Shown here one piece after another: positions 1 through 6,957 of a stretch of DNA of 9,567 nucleotides. The position numbers and the translations under genes are program-made. This DNA comes from Elusimicrobia bacterium RIFCSPLOWO2_01_FULL_60_11 (lineage in GTDB: Bacteria > Elusimicrobiota > Elusimicrobia > 2-02-FULL-39-32). How positions within the stretch are numbered: position 1 is the stretch's first letter; every line of letters begins with the position of its first letter. The stretch is from NCBI GenBank assembly GCA_001800085.1, contig MGUS01000028.1, positions 1 to 9,567 of the forward strand, written 5' to 3'. Below the pieces are notes generated by a model that had not been told where the DNA came from, did not search any database, and worked only from the letters and a program-made list of their open reading frames with translations.

Positions 1-1
1 C

Positions 2-2695
2 AACCCCGCGGCCGCGGCCAAGACCGGCACGCTCCGGTTTGGGCGCGTGTCCATCGTGGGGACCCGTTTCGAGCAGCCCATCATCGACCTTTCCACCGCT
101 CCTATCTCGGCGACGGCTTTCGCCGAGAACAACCAGGACAACCCGGGCTATCCCTCGCTCGTCTCCAACCCGGCTTTTCAGGAACTCTATGACCTGCAGG
201 ATTCGGAGCTCAAGCGGCGCGAGCAGGCGCTCGCCATCCAGTACCGCCGCACGGGAGTGACGGTCGTCGACTCCACCGTCACGGTCAAGGAAGTGTTCAC
301 GCGCGGCCTGGATTTTTCCGAGCACGAGACGCTCAAGTTCTTCGTGCACGGGGACAACTCCGGCAATGAATTCATCTTCAGGATAGGCAACTCGGTCGTC
401 AATTACCTCGAATTCAAGGCGCCCATGAATTTTTCCGGCTGGCGCCTCTATTCTCTGGACATCCTCGACAAGAACCGCGACGGCCAGCTCGACAGGAACG
501 TCGCCAAGGATTTCAACGCTTTCTGGCAGAGGCGGGTGGGGGCGCCCTCCCTCCGCAACATCACGGAGGTCACCTACGGCATCGTCGTCCCGCCGGGAGC
601 GGCGCAGGGCACGGCCAGCACCTTCTACTTCAACGAGGTGCACCTGACCGAATCCGTCAAGATCACGGGCAACGCCTACCGCGCCAACGCCGCTTTCAAC
701 TGGCCCAACTGGGGCTCCTGGGGCGGGTCCTGGCGCTATGTCGACCGCAATTTCCAGACGCTCACGTCGCTGGGCACAGGCGTGGACACCAAGACCGGCA
801 GCGGGTTCCTGACCCTGAACCGCATGAAATTCCTGCCCGTCTCCAGCAACTTCAGCTACACGGAGACCGTCACTCCCCAGATCCAGACCCTCAACGACCC
901 CAACATCCTCGTCTCCATCGTGGACGAAGGCAAGACCATCAACACCGCGCAGAACATGAACGGGAACCTGCTCCTCACCCAGCTCCCCCTCATCCCCGAT
1001 ATGATCAGGGGAAAACTCCTGAACGTGGATTTTTCCGCCGACCATTCCCTGGCCCAGAGAAGTGCTGGGGACCGCGAGGACGAGACCTTGAACTACCGCT
1101 ACGGCACGAGCTACACATTCCCCTGGCAGCCGGACCTCCTGCCGGGCCGGTACTTCACTTTCAAACCCTTCCCGCAGGGCATCTCCTACAGTTTCAGCCA
1201 GACCAACTCCATCCTGCGCCTGCGCTCGGAGAACACCCAGACGCGGAGTGTGGGAGAGACCTACGGCCTTCGGACCCAGTTCCAGGTCATCCCGCAGATT
1301 TCGCTCAACCCCGCCTACACCCTGGCCCGCGCTTTCGAGGAAAGGGGCCAGCTCGACCTGAGCTCCGACACGGCGAAGACGGCTCCGCTCATCGCCCGGT
1401 CCTGGGGGAGCTACAATAAAAGTTTGGCCCAGAACGTCTCCCTGGCCGGGGGCCTGCGCTTGACCTCTTGGCTCTCGCCCGCGTTCAATTACACCGTGAA
1501 TACGGCGGAGACCTACAACGTCAACGAGGTCACCTTCGGCACCGGCACTTTCAGGCGCGGCGACATCAAGAGCATCACGCGGAGCGCTTCGGGCGACGTC
1601 TCGGCCGGTGTGGCGCCCAAGGACATCTTCGAGATGATCCCCTACGTGCGCCTCATCAACCCGGCCATCAACTCTTTGAGTTTTTCGGGCGGGTACTCCA
1701 TCGCCGACGGAGACGCGTATGAGAACCTGGACGGCGGCTTCGACTCCCGCGACAAGCTCTTCATCCGCGACAACGCTTTCGACCTGACGGGCATGAACAC
1801 GAACGCCAAGCGCACTTCTCTCACCGCCTCCGACACCAGCCGCCTGGCCGGACGCTGGACGCCATTCGAGGGCTTCAAGTTCCTCAAGAACAGGAGATGG
1901 TCCCCCTTGAAGAACTTGAACACTTCCGGGACTTTCACCGAGACCAAGACGAACCGCGACACCACCGGGACCCTGAGCAAATCCTACAGCCGCATCTGGC
2001 CGGATTTCGTCTTCTCCACCACCGACATCGAGCGCCCGCTGTTCCTCGGGCGCTGGATCACCGACACCCGCGCCAACGGCAGTTACCAGGAGCGCCTGAC
2101 GGAGAACCTGGGCCAGAACAAGTCCACGGGCAAGAGCATGGCTTCCGACGTCACTTTCACGGCCTTCCGCCTGCTCCAGTTCTCCGTCGGCTACACCAAC
2201 TCGGTGACGGAGGACTTCAACCTCCAGACGCAGCAGCTCACCAGCCGCACCATCCAGAAAGGGTTCAACGGCCAGGTCATCACCACGCTCAAGTGGGGGA
2301 ACTGGCGCTTCACGCCCCGCTACGACCAGCAGCAGAGCGAATCCGAGGACGGCACCGGCAAGAAGACGTCCGACCTGACCACGCGCAACGGGTCGCTCCA
2401 GGTCTTCGGCGACATCAACCTGCCGCGCTTCTTCCGCCTCCCGTTCGGCAAGCAGCTCTCGCTCTCCAACCGCCTCATCCTCACGTCGTCCTTCCGCTAC
2501 GGCATGGTGAGGGACGAAGTGGACGACACCCACAGCGTCGACAACGCCGACTTCAACTTCAACGGCGACTTTGAGATCACGCCCAACATCCGCGCGGCTT
2601 TCGGAGGGGGCTACGCCCGCACCATGAACAAGACCAAGAAGGAGAACGATTTCCAGACCTACAGCTTCACGAGCCGGGTGACCATCCAGTTCTGA
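2..2695 (+). CDS. SprA-like giant outer-membrane beta-barrel protein, C-terminal part (5' end outside window)
   Basis: The frame is open from base 2 with no start needed, so this is the last ~897 residues of a larger protein; the GTG at 47 is only an internal codon. SprA (Sov) is the outer-membrane translocon of the type IX secretion and gliding machinery of Bacteroidota, a very large barrel. SprA-like features seen here are a segment near residues 105-125 (ETLKFFVHGDNSGNEFIFRIG), a PSLRNI motif near residue 185 resembling PNLSNI, and FYFNEVHL near residue 210 resembling the SprA WVNELRL element. After that come hundreds of residues of alternating, aromatic, Thr/Ser-rich strands. The chain ends in VTIQF, with the terminal Phe typical of BAM-assembled barrels. 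Almost no cysteine is present. The SprA assignment rests on recalled motifs, not a search; a generic giant barrel is the alternative. The gene ends only two bases before a palindromic repeat, and no T-run terminator is visible. Confidence 0.7.
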   Translation, partial: NPAAAAKTGTLRFGRVSIVGTRFEQPIIDLSTAPISATAFAENNQDNPGYPSLVSNPAFQELYDLQDSELKRREQALAIQYRRTGVTVVDSTVTVKEVFTRGLDFSEHETLKFFVHGDNSGNEFIFRIGNSVVNYLEFKAPMNFSGWRLYSLDILDKNRDGQLDRNVAKDFNAFWQRRVGAPSLRNITEVTYGIVVPPGAAQGTASTFYFNEVHLTESVKITGNAYRANAAFNWPNWGSWGGSWRYVDRNFQTLTSLGTGVDTKTGSGFLTLNRMKFLPVSSNFSYTETVTPQIQTLNDPNILVSIVDEGKTINTAQNMNGNLLLTQLPLIPDMIRGKLLNVDFSADHSLAQRSAGDREDETLNYRYGTSYTFPWQPDLLPGRYFTFKPFPQGISYSFSQTNSILRLRSENTQTRSVGETYGLRTQFQVIPQISLNPAYTLARAFEERGQLDLSSDTAKTAPLIARSWGSYNKSLAQNVSLAGGLRLTSWLSPAFNYTVNTAETYNVNEVTFGTGTFRRGDIKSITRSASGDVSAGVAPKDIFEMIPYVRLINPAINSLSFSGGYSIADGDAYENLDGGFDSRDKLFIRDNAFDLTGMNTNAKRTSLTASDTSRLAGRWTPFEGFKFLKNRRWSPLKNLNTSGTFTETKTNRDTTGTLSKSYSRIWPDFVFSTTDIERPLFLGRWITDTRANGSYQERLTENLGQNKSTGKSMASDVTFTAFRLLQFSVGYTNSVTEDFNLQTQQLTSRTIQKGFNGQVITTLKWGNWRFTPRYDQQQSESEDGTGKKTSDLTTRNGSLQVFGDINLPRFFRLPFGKQLSLSNRLILTSSFRYGMVRDEVDDTHSVDNADFNFNGDFEITPNIRAAFGGGYARTMNKTKKENDFQTYSFTSRVTIQF

Positions 2696-2697
2696 TG

Positions 2698-2791
2698 AAT
2701 CTTGGAGACACGCTTACTTATTTCAATGAATTAAGTGAAACATCCCTCCTGACAGGTAATTCATCGAAATAAGCAAGGTGTCCCCAAGATT
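2698..2791. repeat. Long imperfect palindrome (REP/MITE-like) between the SprA-like gene and comF
   Basis: The arms at 2698-2733 and 2757-2791 pair over 35 positions with three A/C mismatches (2706/2783, 2716/2774, 2725/2765) and one bulged G at 2712; the loop is 23 bases. The outer end reads AATCTTGGNGACAC on each arm. On the - strand all three mismatches become G-U wobbles, so the fold is essentially unbroken as - strand RNA or single-stranded DNA. The length and GGGGACACC-type ends resemble REP/MITE palindromes mobilised by Y1 (RAYT) transposases; that link is recalled, not tested. The element could also act as a processing or termination hairpin for the upstream gene, although no T-tract follows. 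Its right arm contains the comF start codon. Confidence 0.8.
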
Positions 2792-3425
2792 CTTAGCCAT
2801 CCTCAATCTTTTTTATCCACTCCGCTGCGCGGCCTGCGGCAAGGACCTGGCCTATGACTCGCCGTCAAGGATATGCGCTCCCTGCCTCGCGTCGATCCAA
2901 GAGATCCCGCCTCACCCTCGTCCCGCGTTCGTTCGGAGTTCTCTTCGCTATGAGGGGACGGCCAAAGATCTCATCCACAAGTTCAAATATTCCGGGAAGG
3001 ACTACCTGGCCGGATCGTTCGCGCCTTACCTCAAGAGAGTGTGGCTCCAAGACGACGAAATGAAGACCGCGGATGTCATCGCTTGCGTCCCATCGCACCC
3101 CGCGCGCCTGCGGGACCGGGGATTCAACCCATCCGTTGCCCTGGCGCGCGAATTCGCCCAAGCGGTGGAAAAGCCCTATATCCCCGCGCTGGAACGAGTC
3201 CGCAACACCCCGAGCCAGACCGAACTGGGGCGTGAGGAGCGCGCCAGGAACATGGAAGGAGCATTCCGCGTGATCGACCCGGCGATCATCCGGGGAAAGC
3301 GGACGCTCCTGGTGGATGACGTCTGCACCACCGGCTCCACATTGAGCGAATGCGCCCGAACCCTGCGCCGGGCCGGTTCCGGGGAGGTTTTCGCCCTCAC
3401 TTTGGCCCTTCAGAATTTGGTATAA
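2778..3425 (+). CDS. comF: ComF family phosphoribosyltransferase-like protein
   Basis: This 215-residue protein has the full ComF layout. A zinc-finger-like start has Cys17, Cys20, Cys33 and Cys36 (CAAC...CAPC). The middle has the family signature RLRDRGFNPSVALAREFA (residues 110-127) followed by RVRNTPSQTELGREERARNMEGAF. A PRPP-binding loop, LLVDDVCTTGSTL (177-189), carries the acidic pair Asp180-Asp181. ComF proteins take part in natural transformation, probably handling incoming single-stranded DNA; many genomes keep the gene without proven competence. The length is normal. The start is odd: GTG at 2778 lies inside the right arm of the palindrome, no other ATG, GTG or TTG occurs before the first zinc Cys, and no good Shine-Dalgarno precedes it. 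The upstream element may therefore have replaced the native start region. The stop codon overlaps the -10 box of the gap promoter. Confidence 0.88.
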   Translation: MSPRFLAILNLFYPLRCAACGKDLAYDSPSRICAPCLASIQEIPPHPRPAFVRSSLRYEGTAKDLIHKFKYSGKDYLAGSFAPYLKRVWLQDDEMKTADVIACVPSHPARLRDRGFNPSVALAREFAQAVEKPYIPALERVRNTPSQTELGREERARNMEGAFRVIDPAIIRGKRTLLVDDVCTTGSTLSECARTLRRAGSGEVFALTLALQNLV

Positions 3426-3426
3426 T
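3418..3426 (+). promoter_or_regulatory. Extended -10 promoter for the gap-pgk-secG operon
   Basis: TGGTATAAT is a perfect extended -10 (TGnTATAAT). The hexamer at 3421-3426 overlaps the comF stop codon (TAA 3423-3425). No convincing -35 is visible at 16-18 bases upstream, which is usual for extended -10 promoters. Transcription would start near 3433, giving a ~37-base leader with a strong Shine-Dalgarno (AGGAGG, 3456-3461) eight bases before the gap ATG. Confidence 0.65.
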
Positions 3427-3469
3427 AAGGCCCGCAAATCAGCCCAAGCATCTATAGGAGGAAGCGAAC

Positions 3470-4489
3470 ATGTCCGTCAAAGTAGGCATCAATGGATTTG
3501 GAAGGATCGGCCGCCTGGTGTTGAAGGCCGGTCTCAAGAACAAGGACCTGGATTTTCTGGCGGTCAACGACCTGACCGACGCCAAGACCCTGGCGTATCT
3601 CTTCAAGCACGACTCCACTTTCGGCATCTACCCCGGCGCGGTGGAAGCCAAGGGCTCGTCCCTCTTCATCGACGGCAAGGAGATCAAGGTCATCGCCGAG
3701 CGGGACCCCGCCAAGCTGCCGTGGAAGGCGCTGGGCGTGGAGATCGTCATCGAATCCACCGGCCGCTTCACCGACGCCGAAAAAGCCAAGGCGCACATCG
3801 CCGCCGGGGCCAAGAAGGTCATCATCAGCGCGCCCGCCAAGGGCGAGGACATCACCATCTGCATGGGCATCAACGAGGACAAGTTCGACCCCGCCAAGCA
3901 CAGCGTCATCTCGAACGCCTCCTGCACCACCAACTGCCTGGCCCCCCTGGTGAAGGTGATGAACGAGAATTTCAAGGTGAAGAAGGGCCTCATGACCACC
4001 ATCCATTCCTACACCAACGACCAGGTCATATTGGACTTCCCTCATTCGGACCTGCGCCGGGCCCGCGCGGCAGGCCTTTCCATGATCCCCACCACCACCG
4101 GAGCGGCCAAGGCCATCGGCCTGGTCATCCCCGAGCTCAAGGGAAAATTGAACGGCATCGCCATCCGCGTGCCCACGCCCAACGTCTCCCTCGTGGACCT
4201 GGCTCTGGAAGTGGAAAAATCGACCACCAAGGAAGAAGTCAACGCCGCCTTCAAGAAGGCTGCGGCGTCGGGGCCTCTCTCCAAATACCTCGCCTACACC
4301 GAAGAGCCCATCGTCTCCAAGGACCTGAACGGCGACGCGCATTCCTGCACCCTGGATGCCCTCTGCACCGACGTCATGGACGGGACCCTGGTCAAGGTCT
4401 TCGGTTGGTACGACAACGAGTGGGGTTACTCGAGCCGCGTGGTGGACCTGGCGGCCTACATCTCCAAAAAAAGCCTGGTCGCGGCTTGA
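3470..4489 (+). CDS. gap: Type I glyceraldehyde-3-phosphate dehydrogenase
   Basis: This 339-residue enzyme oxidises glyceraldehyde-3-phosphate to 1,3-bisphosphoglycerate with NAD in cytoplasmic glycolysis, the usual length for the family. The N-terminal Rossmann motif is GINGFGRIG (residues 6-14). The catalytic segment SNASCTTNC places the nucleophile at Cys152, and His179 lies in [10 protein letters not shown]. The substrate-binding stretch [24 protein letters not shown] and the C-terminal [15 protein letters not shown] are intact. NDLTD near residue 33, with an acidic residue after the second strand, suggests NAD rather than NADP use. The ATG at 3470 is fixed by AGGAGG at 3456-3461 and by family alignment. 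DFPHSDL replaces the more common D-PHKDL, a minor variation. It is first in an operon with pgk and secG, and its TGA is embedded in the TTGA that starts pgk. Confidence 0.97.
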   Translation: MSVKVGINGFGRIGRLVLKAGLKNKDLDFLAVNDLTDAKTLAYLFKHDSTFGIYPGAVEAKGSSLFIDGKEIKVIAERDPAKLPWKALGVEIVIESTGRFTDAEKAKAHIAAGAKKVIISAPAKGEDITICMGINEDKFDPAKHSVISNASCTTNCLAPLVKVMNENFKVKKGLMTTIHSYTNDQVILDFPHSDLRRARAAGLSMIPTTTGAAKAIGLVIPELKGKLNGIAIRVPTPNVSLVDLALEVEKSTTKEEVNAAFKKAAASGPLSKYLAYTEEPIVSKDLNGDAHSCTLDALCTDVMDGTLVKVFGWYDNEWGYSSRVVDLAAYISKKSLVAA

Positions 4490-5667
4490 GAACGATTCGG
4501 AACCTCCCGCTCCAGGGCAAAAAAGTCCTGGTGCGGGTGGACTACAACGTGCCCCTGAAGGACGGGGACATCACCGACGACACGCGCATCCGGGAATCCC
4601 TGCCCACGCTGGAACACTGCCTGAAAGCGGGCGCGTCCCTCATCCTCTGCGCGCACCTGGGGCGGCCCAAGGGCGCGGTGAACCCCAAGTATTCCCTGAG
4701 ACCCGCCGCCGCCCGCCTTTCCGAACTCTTGAAAAAGCCCGTGGCCTTCGCGAATGACTGCGTGGGGCCGGAAGCCAAGTCCAAGGCCGCGGCTTTGAAG
4801 CCCGGAGAGATCCTCCTTCTTGAAAATCTGAGGTTCCACCCGGGAGAAGAAAAGAACGATGAATCGTTCGCCAAGGAGCTGGCTTCCCTTGCGCAGATCT
4901 TCATCCAGGACGCTTTCGGCGCCGTTCACCGGGCCCATGCCTCCACGTCGGCGGTGACGCAGTTCCTGCCCGCTGCCGCAGGGTTCCTGCTGGAAAAAGA
5001 GATCTCCACGCTCTCGCGCCTGCTCAAAGGCCCCGCGCGGCCTTTTGTGGCTGTCCTGGGCGGCGCCAAGGTCTCCGACAAGATCAAAGTCATCGAGAAC
5101 CTCTCCAAGACGGCCGACTCCGTCGTCATCGGGGGCGCGATGGCCTACACATTCCTCAAGTCGCAGGGGATCTCCATTGGAAAATCACTGGTGGAGGACG
5201 ACAAGACCGACCTGGCGAAAGAGATCTTGAGCTCCAAGAAGAACCTGATGCTGCCCGTCGACCACCGCGTCGCGCAGAAGATCGAGAAGGGAGCGCAGGT
5301 CCAAGAGACGAAAGGCCCGAGCATCGAACCGGACTGGATCGGCGTGGACGTGGGGCCCAAGACCTCCGAAAAGATATCGGCGGTCCTTTCGGGAGCGAAA
5401 ACGATCTTATGGAACGGCCCGCTCGGGATCTTCGAGATCCCCGGATTTGCCAAGGGAACGACGGATTGCGCGGCGTCCGTGGCGGACGCCACCGCTAAAG
5501 GCGCGTTCAGCGTCGTGGGCGGCGGGGATTCTGTCGCCGCGGTGACCCAGGGCGGTTTCGCCAAGTCCATCTCCCACATCTCCACGGGCGGGGGAGCCAG
5601 CCTGGAATTTTTGGAAGGGAAAGTCCTGCCGGGTGTTGCGGCATTGGAGGGCGCGGTGCATGTATGA
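4486..5667 (+). CDS. pgk: Phosphoglycerate kinase, TTG start
   Basis: This 393-residue enzyme transfers the acyl phosphate of 1,3-bisphosphoglycerate to ADP, making ATP in glycolysis. It carries the standard motifs: VRVDYNVP (residues 16-23), HLGRPKG (57-63), [15 protein letters not shown], the GGAKVSDK nucleotide region (192-199), WNGPLGIFE, the GGGDS loop (345-349) and [13 protein letters not shown] (366 onward). The start is TTG at 4486, giving (M)[22 protein letters not shown], which matches PGK N-termini exactly. It overlaps the gap stop as TTGA. The frame stays open far upstream through gap, but that part is an out-of-frame reading of gap and not pgk. No Shine-Dalgarno is seen, so translation probably depends on coupling to gap. 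The end overlaps secG by eight bases. No tpiA lies between pgk and secG, unlike in many gap-pgk-tpi clusters. Confidence 0.96.
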   Translation: MRTIRNLPLQGKKVLVRVDYNVPLKDGDITDDTRIRESLPTLEHCLKAGASLILCAHLGRPKGAVNPKYSLRPAAARLSELLKKPVAFANDCVGPEAKSKAAALKPGEILLLENLRFHPGEEKNDESFAKELASLAQIFIQDAFGAVHRAHASTSAVTQFLPAAAGFLLEKEISTLSRLLKGPARPFVAVLGGAKVSDKIKVIENLSKTADSVVIGGAMAYTFLKSQGISIGKSLVEDDKTDLAKEILSSKKNLMLPVDHRVAQKIEKGAQVQETKGPSIEPDWIGVDVGPKTSEKISAVLSGAKTILWNGPLGIFEIPGFAKGTTDCAASVADATAKGAFSVVGGGDSVAAVTQGGFAKSISHISTGGGASLEFLEGKVLPGVAALEGAVHV

Positions 5668-5935
5668 ACTGATCCTGGGGCTTCACGTGTTGATCTGCGC
5701 GGTCTTGATGATCGTAATCTTGATCCAGACCGGAAAAGGCGCGGGCCTCTCCGGCATGTTCGGCGGGGGGAGCGATGCGCTTTTTAGCGCACCATCCGGG
5801 TCCGCTTTCCTGAAAAAAGCCACGGTGGGCCTGGCCGTGGGGTTCGTGGTCACCACGCTGTTCCTCACCATCCTGCACACGCGCAGGAGCGGCAGGAGCG
5901 TGCTCGAACGCGTCCCTATTCAACAGCAACAATAA
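5660..5935 (+). CDS. secG: Preprotein translocase subunit SecG
   Basis: This 91-residue inner-membrane protein has the SecG layout. TM1 is at about residues 4-22 (LILGLHVLICAVLMIVILI). The conserved cytoplasmic loop QTGKGAGLSGMFGGGSDALFS (23-43) follows. TM2 is at about 54-72, and the tail is short and basic, ending in QQQQ. SecG associates with SecYE and speeds SecA-driven export. The start chosen is ATG 5660: it gives [11 protein letters not shown], places TM1 at the N-terminus, and has GGAGGG at 5646-5651 eight bases upstream. The in-frame upstream codon at 5633 would add nine arginine-rich residues with no such site. The gene overlaps the end of pgk by eight bases, indicating co-transcription and coupling. 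It ends in tandem stops TAA-TGA and is followed by a folded element and a Leu tRNA. Confidence 0.93.
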   Translation: MYELILGLHVLICAVLMIVILIQTGKGAGLSGMFGGGSDALFSAPSGSAFLKKATVGLAVGFVVTTLFLTILHTRRSGRSVLERVPIQQQQ

Positions 5936-5940
5936 TGACT

Positions 5941-6044
5941 GCAACCAAAGATTTCCCGCCGAGACAAGGAACGAAGAGCGATGCGTGCTTGGGAAAGCAC
6001 GTGAGCGATGAGTGACGCGGTCGCAGGCGGAAAGCTTTAGTTGC
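5941..6044. other. Structured intergenic element (possible small RNA or dispersed repeat)
   Basis: The whole secG-tRNA gap closes on itself. GCAAC 5941-5945 pairs with GTTGC 6040-6044, AAAG 5947-5950 with CTTT 6035-6038, TTT 5952-5954 with AAA 6031-6033, and CCGCC 5956-5960 with GGCGG 6026-6030. That makes 17 pairs broken only by two mismatches and one bulge. Inside, GCGA 5978-5981 pairs with TCGC 6021-6024, and a perfect 7-bp hairpin (CGTGCTT-GGGA-AAGCACG, 5984-6001) sits at the apex. GAGCGATG occurs as a direct repeat on both sides of the apical hairpin (5976-5983, 6003-6010). The 5961-5977 strand is purine-rich. No known RNA family was recognised; SRP RNA and 6S RNA do not fit. It may be a small RNA, a genome-wide repeat, or a processing signal between secG and the tRNA. 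Confidence 0.5.
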
Positions 6045-6048
6045 GTGA

Positions 6049-6130
6049 GCCGGGATGGTGGAATTGGCAGACACGTACGCTTGAGGTGCGTATGCCGAAA
6101 GGTGTGGGGGTTCAACTCCCCCTCCCGGCA
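6049..6130 (+). tRNA. tRNA-Leu (anticodon GAG)
   Basis: The acceptor stem GCCGGGA (6049-6055) pairs perfectly with TCCCGGC (6123-6129), with discriminator A6130. The D-arm region contains GGAATTGGCAGACA. The anticodon stem TACGC/GCGTA (6076-6080, 6088-6092) encloses TTGAGGT, with anticodon GAG at 6083-6085, reading CUC and CUU. The variable arm is the long class II type of Leu tRNAs, with a short GCC/GGT helix around 6094-6103. The T stem GGGGG/CCCCC (6106-6110, 6118-6122) encloses TTCAACT. Discriminator A73 and the class II arm both fit leucine. CCA is not encoded (GAA follows), so it must be added after transcription. The gene sits directly downstream of secG, as leuU does in E. coli. Confidence 0.96.
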
Positions 6131-6230
6131 GAATCCTTGAAAAAGCATCATAAGAATCTGCCGGGTCGTGCCGCTTCCAAAAACGCGAAGCGATTAGAAA
6201 GCGGCCTCCCGGCAGGATCTTTAAAAAAAC
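6121..6230 (+). repeat. Direct repeat of the tRNA-Leu 3' end
   Basis: Bases 6121-6146 (the last ten tRNA bases CCTCCCGGCA plus 16 flanking bases) recur at 6205-6230 with 22 of 26 identical positions, 84 bases apart. The second copy is not part of a foldable tRNA body. Possible origins are an integration scar at a tRNA 3' end, where phages and islands often insert, or a remnant of a duplicated tRNA gene. The spacing is close to the tRNA length of 82. Confidence 0.55.
6158..6215 (+). other. Strong two-part hairpin between tRNA-Leu and the kinase gene
   Basis: CTGCCGGG 6158-6165 pairs with CCCGGCAG 6208-6215 (8 bp, perfect), and GCCGCTT 6170-6176 pairs with AAGCGGC 6199-6205 (7 bp, perfect), separated by a TCGT/CT internal loop, with a 22-base apical loop. 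The outer stem reproduces the tRNA acceptor stem sequence (GCCGGG/CCCGGCA). The following TTTAAAAAAAC is not a T-run, so this is not a clear intrinsic terminator. It may separate tRNA processing from the downstream operon or act in the kinase leader. Confidence 0.5.
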
Positions 6231-6234
6231 TTTA

Positions 6235-6957
6235 GTGGATAACTCCGAACTCGCGACGCTCCAAAAGAACCTCCAGGCCGCTCAGGAAGAACTGGGGAAG
6301 CTCGAGCGCATCAAGCCCCTGGCCAGCGCCGCCGCAGCCGTGGTGCATGACGTGCGCAACTCTCTCGGCGTCATCCAGAGCACGGCGCAGTTCGTCTTGA
6401 GCAAACTCAAACCCTCCGCCAAGGAAAAAGAGGCCTGGGAGCTGGTGGAGCGCAACGTCGAGTCCATCCGCCATCTCCTGAAAGGTTACCTGGGCCTGGC
6501 CCGCCAGACCGAGAACGCCAAGGAACCCACCTCCATCAACGAACTGGTCGAGCGCGTCACCCACTTCATCGACGTCCAATGCGGCAAGAACAACATCAAG
6601 GTCGTCAAAGACCTGGCCGAGCCCTCGCCCCGCGTGATGGTGGAATCCTCCGCCGTGGAATCGGCGGTCCTGAACCTGAGCATCAACGCGATCGAAGCGA
6701 TGGCGGGCGGCGGCACTTTAAAATTCATCACCGAGGCCAACGGCTCCGATAGATCCTTCCACCTGGTGATCGAGGACACGGGGCCCGGCATCCCCAAGGA
6801 CGACCTGGAGAAGATATTCACGCCGTTCTACACCACCAAGGAAAAGGGCACGGGCATGGGGCTTTATTCCGCCAAGGCCATCGTCACGCAGAACAACGGC
6901 AGGATCCACTGCGAGTCGGAGCCCGGCAGGACCCGCATGGTCCTCACCTTCTTTTAA
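6235..6957 (+). CDS. Sensorless cytoplasmic histidine kinase (AtoS/NtrB-like)
   Basis: This 240-residue kinase has only transmitter domains. Residues 3-27 form a short charged helix, probably a coiled coil. The HisKA H-box VVHDVRNSLG carries the phospho-acceptor His38. The HATPase_c domain follows with N-box Asn151 (LSINAIEAM), G1 DTGPGIP (181-187), F-box FTPFYTT (195-201) and G2 GTGMGLY (205-211). No membrane segment, PAS or GAF domain is present, so signal input must come from a partner protein or the bare N-terminal helix. The start is GTG at 6235, in line with the family N-terminal helix; no good Shine-Dalgarno is near. Its TAA overlaps the ATG of the regulator gene by one base, making a cognate pair likely. 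Phosphotransfer to Asp53 of the neighbour is inferred. Confidence 0.9.
   Translation: MDNSELATLQKNLQAAQEELGKLERIKPLASAAAAVVHDVRNSLGVIQSTAQFVLSKLKPSAKEKEAWELVERNVESIRHLLKGYLGLARQTENAKEPTSINELVERVTHFIDVQCGKNNIKVVKDLAEPSPRVMVESSAVESAVLNLSINAIEAMAGGGTLKFITEANGSDRSFHLVIEDTGPGIPKDDLEKIFTPFYTTKEKGTGMGLYSAKAIVTQNNGRIHCESEPGRTRMVLTFF

Noticed and set aside
1897..2574. 225-codon + strand frame inside the SprA-like gene
   Set aside because: Its Pro/His/Arg-rich translation is typical of a frame-shifted reading of GC-rich coding DNA.
3452..4342. Long - strand open frame (296 codons) opposite gap
   Set aside because: It is an antisense shadow of a highly conserved enzyme in GC-rich DNA, with low-complexity Gly/Asp/Val-rich translation and no family features.
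3721..4485. Upstream extension of the pgk frame across gap
   Set aside because: It reads gap out of frame and gives His/Arg/Gly-rich nonsense; PGK homology begins exactly at the TTG at 4486.
5633..5659. Longer secG start at 5633
   Set aside because: It would add a nine-residue Arg-rich stretch; ATG 5660 has a good Shine-Dalgarno and puts the first membrane segment at the N-terminus.
5941..6044. SRP RNA (ffs) or 6S RNA
   Set aside because: The length is near that of small SRP RNA, but the conserved asymmetric loop and GGAA-type apex arrangement of domain IV are absent; too short and differently shaped for 6S RNA.
6158..6230. Intrinsic terminator after tRNA-Leu
   Set aside because: The stem is strong, but TTTAAAAAAAC follows it, with no T-run on the + strand.
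6041..6235. 64-codon open frame across the tRNA
   Set aside because: It overlaps a perfect tRNA-Leu and the hairpin behind it; no coding features.
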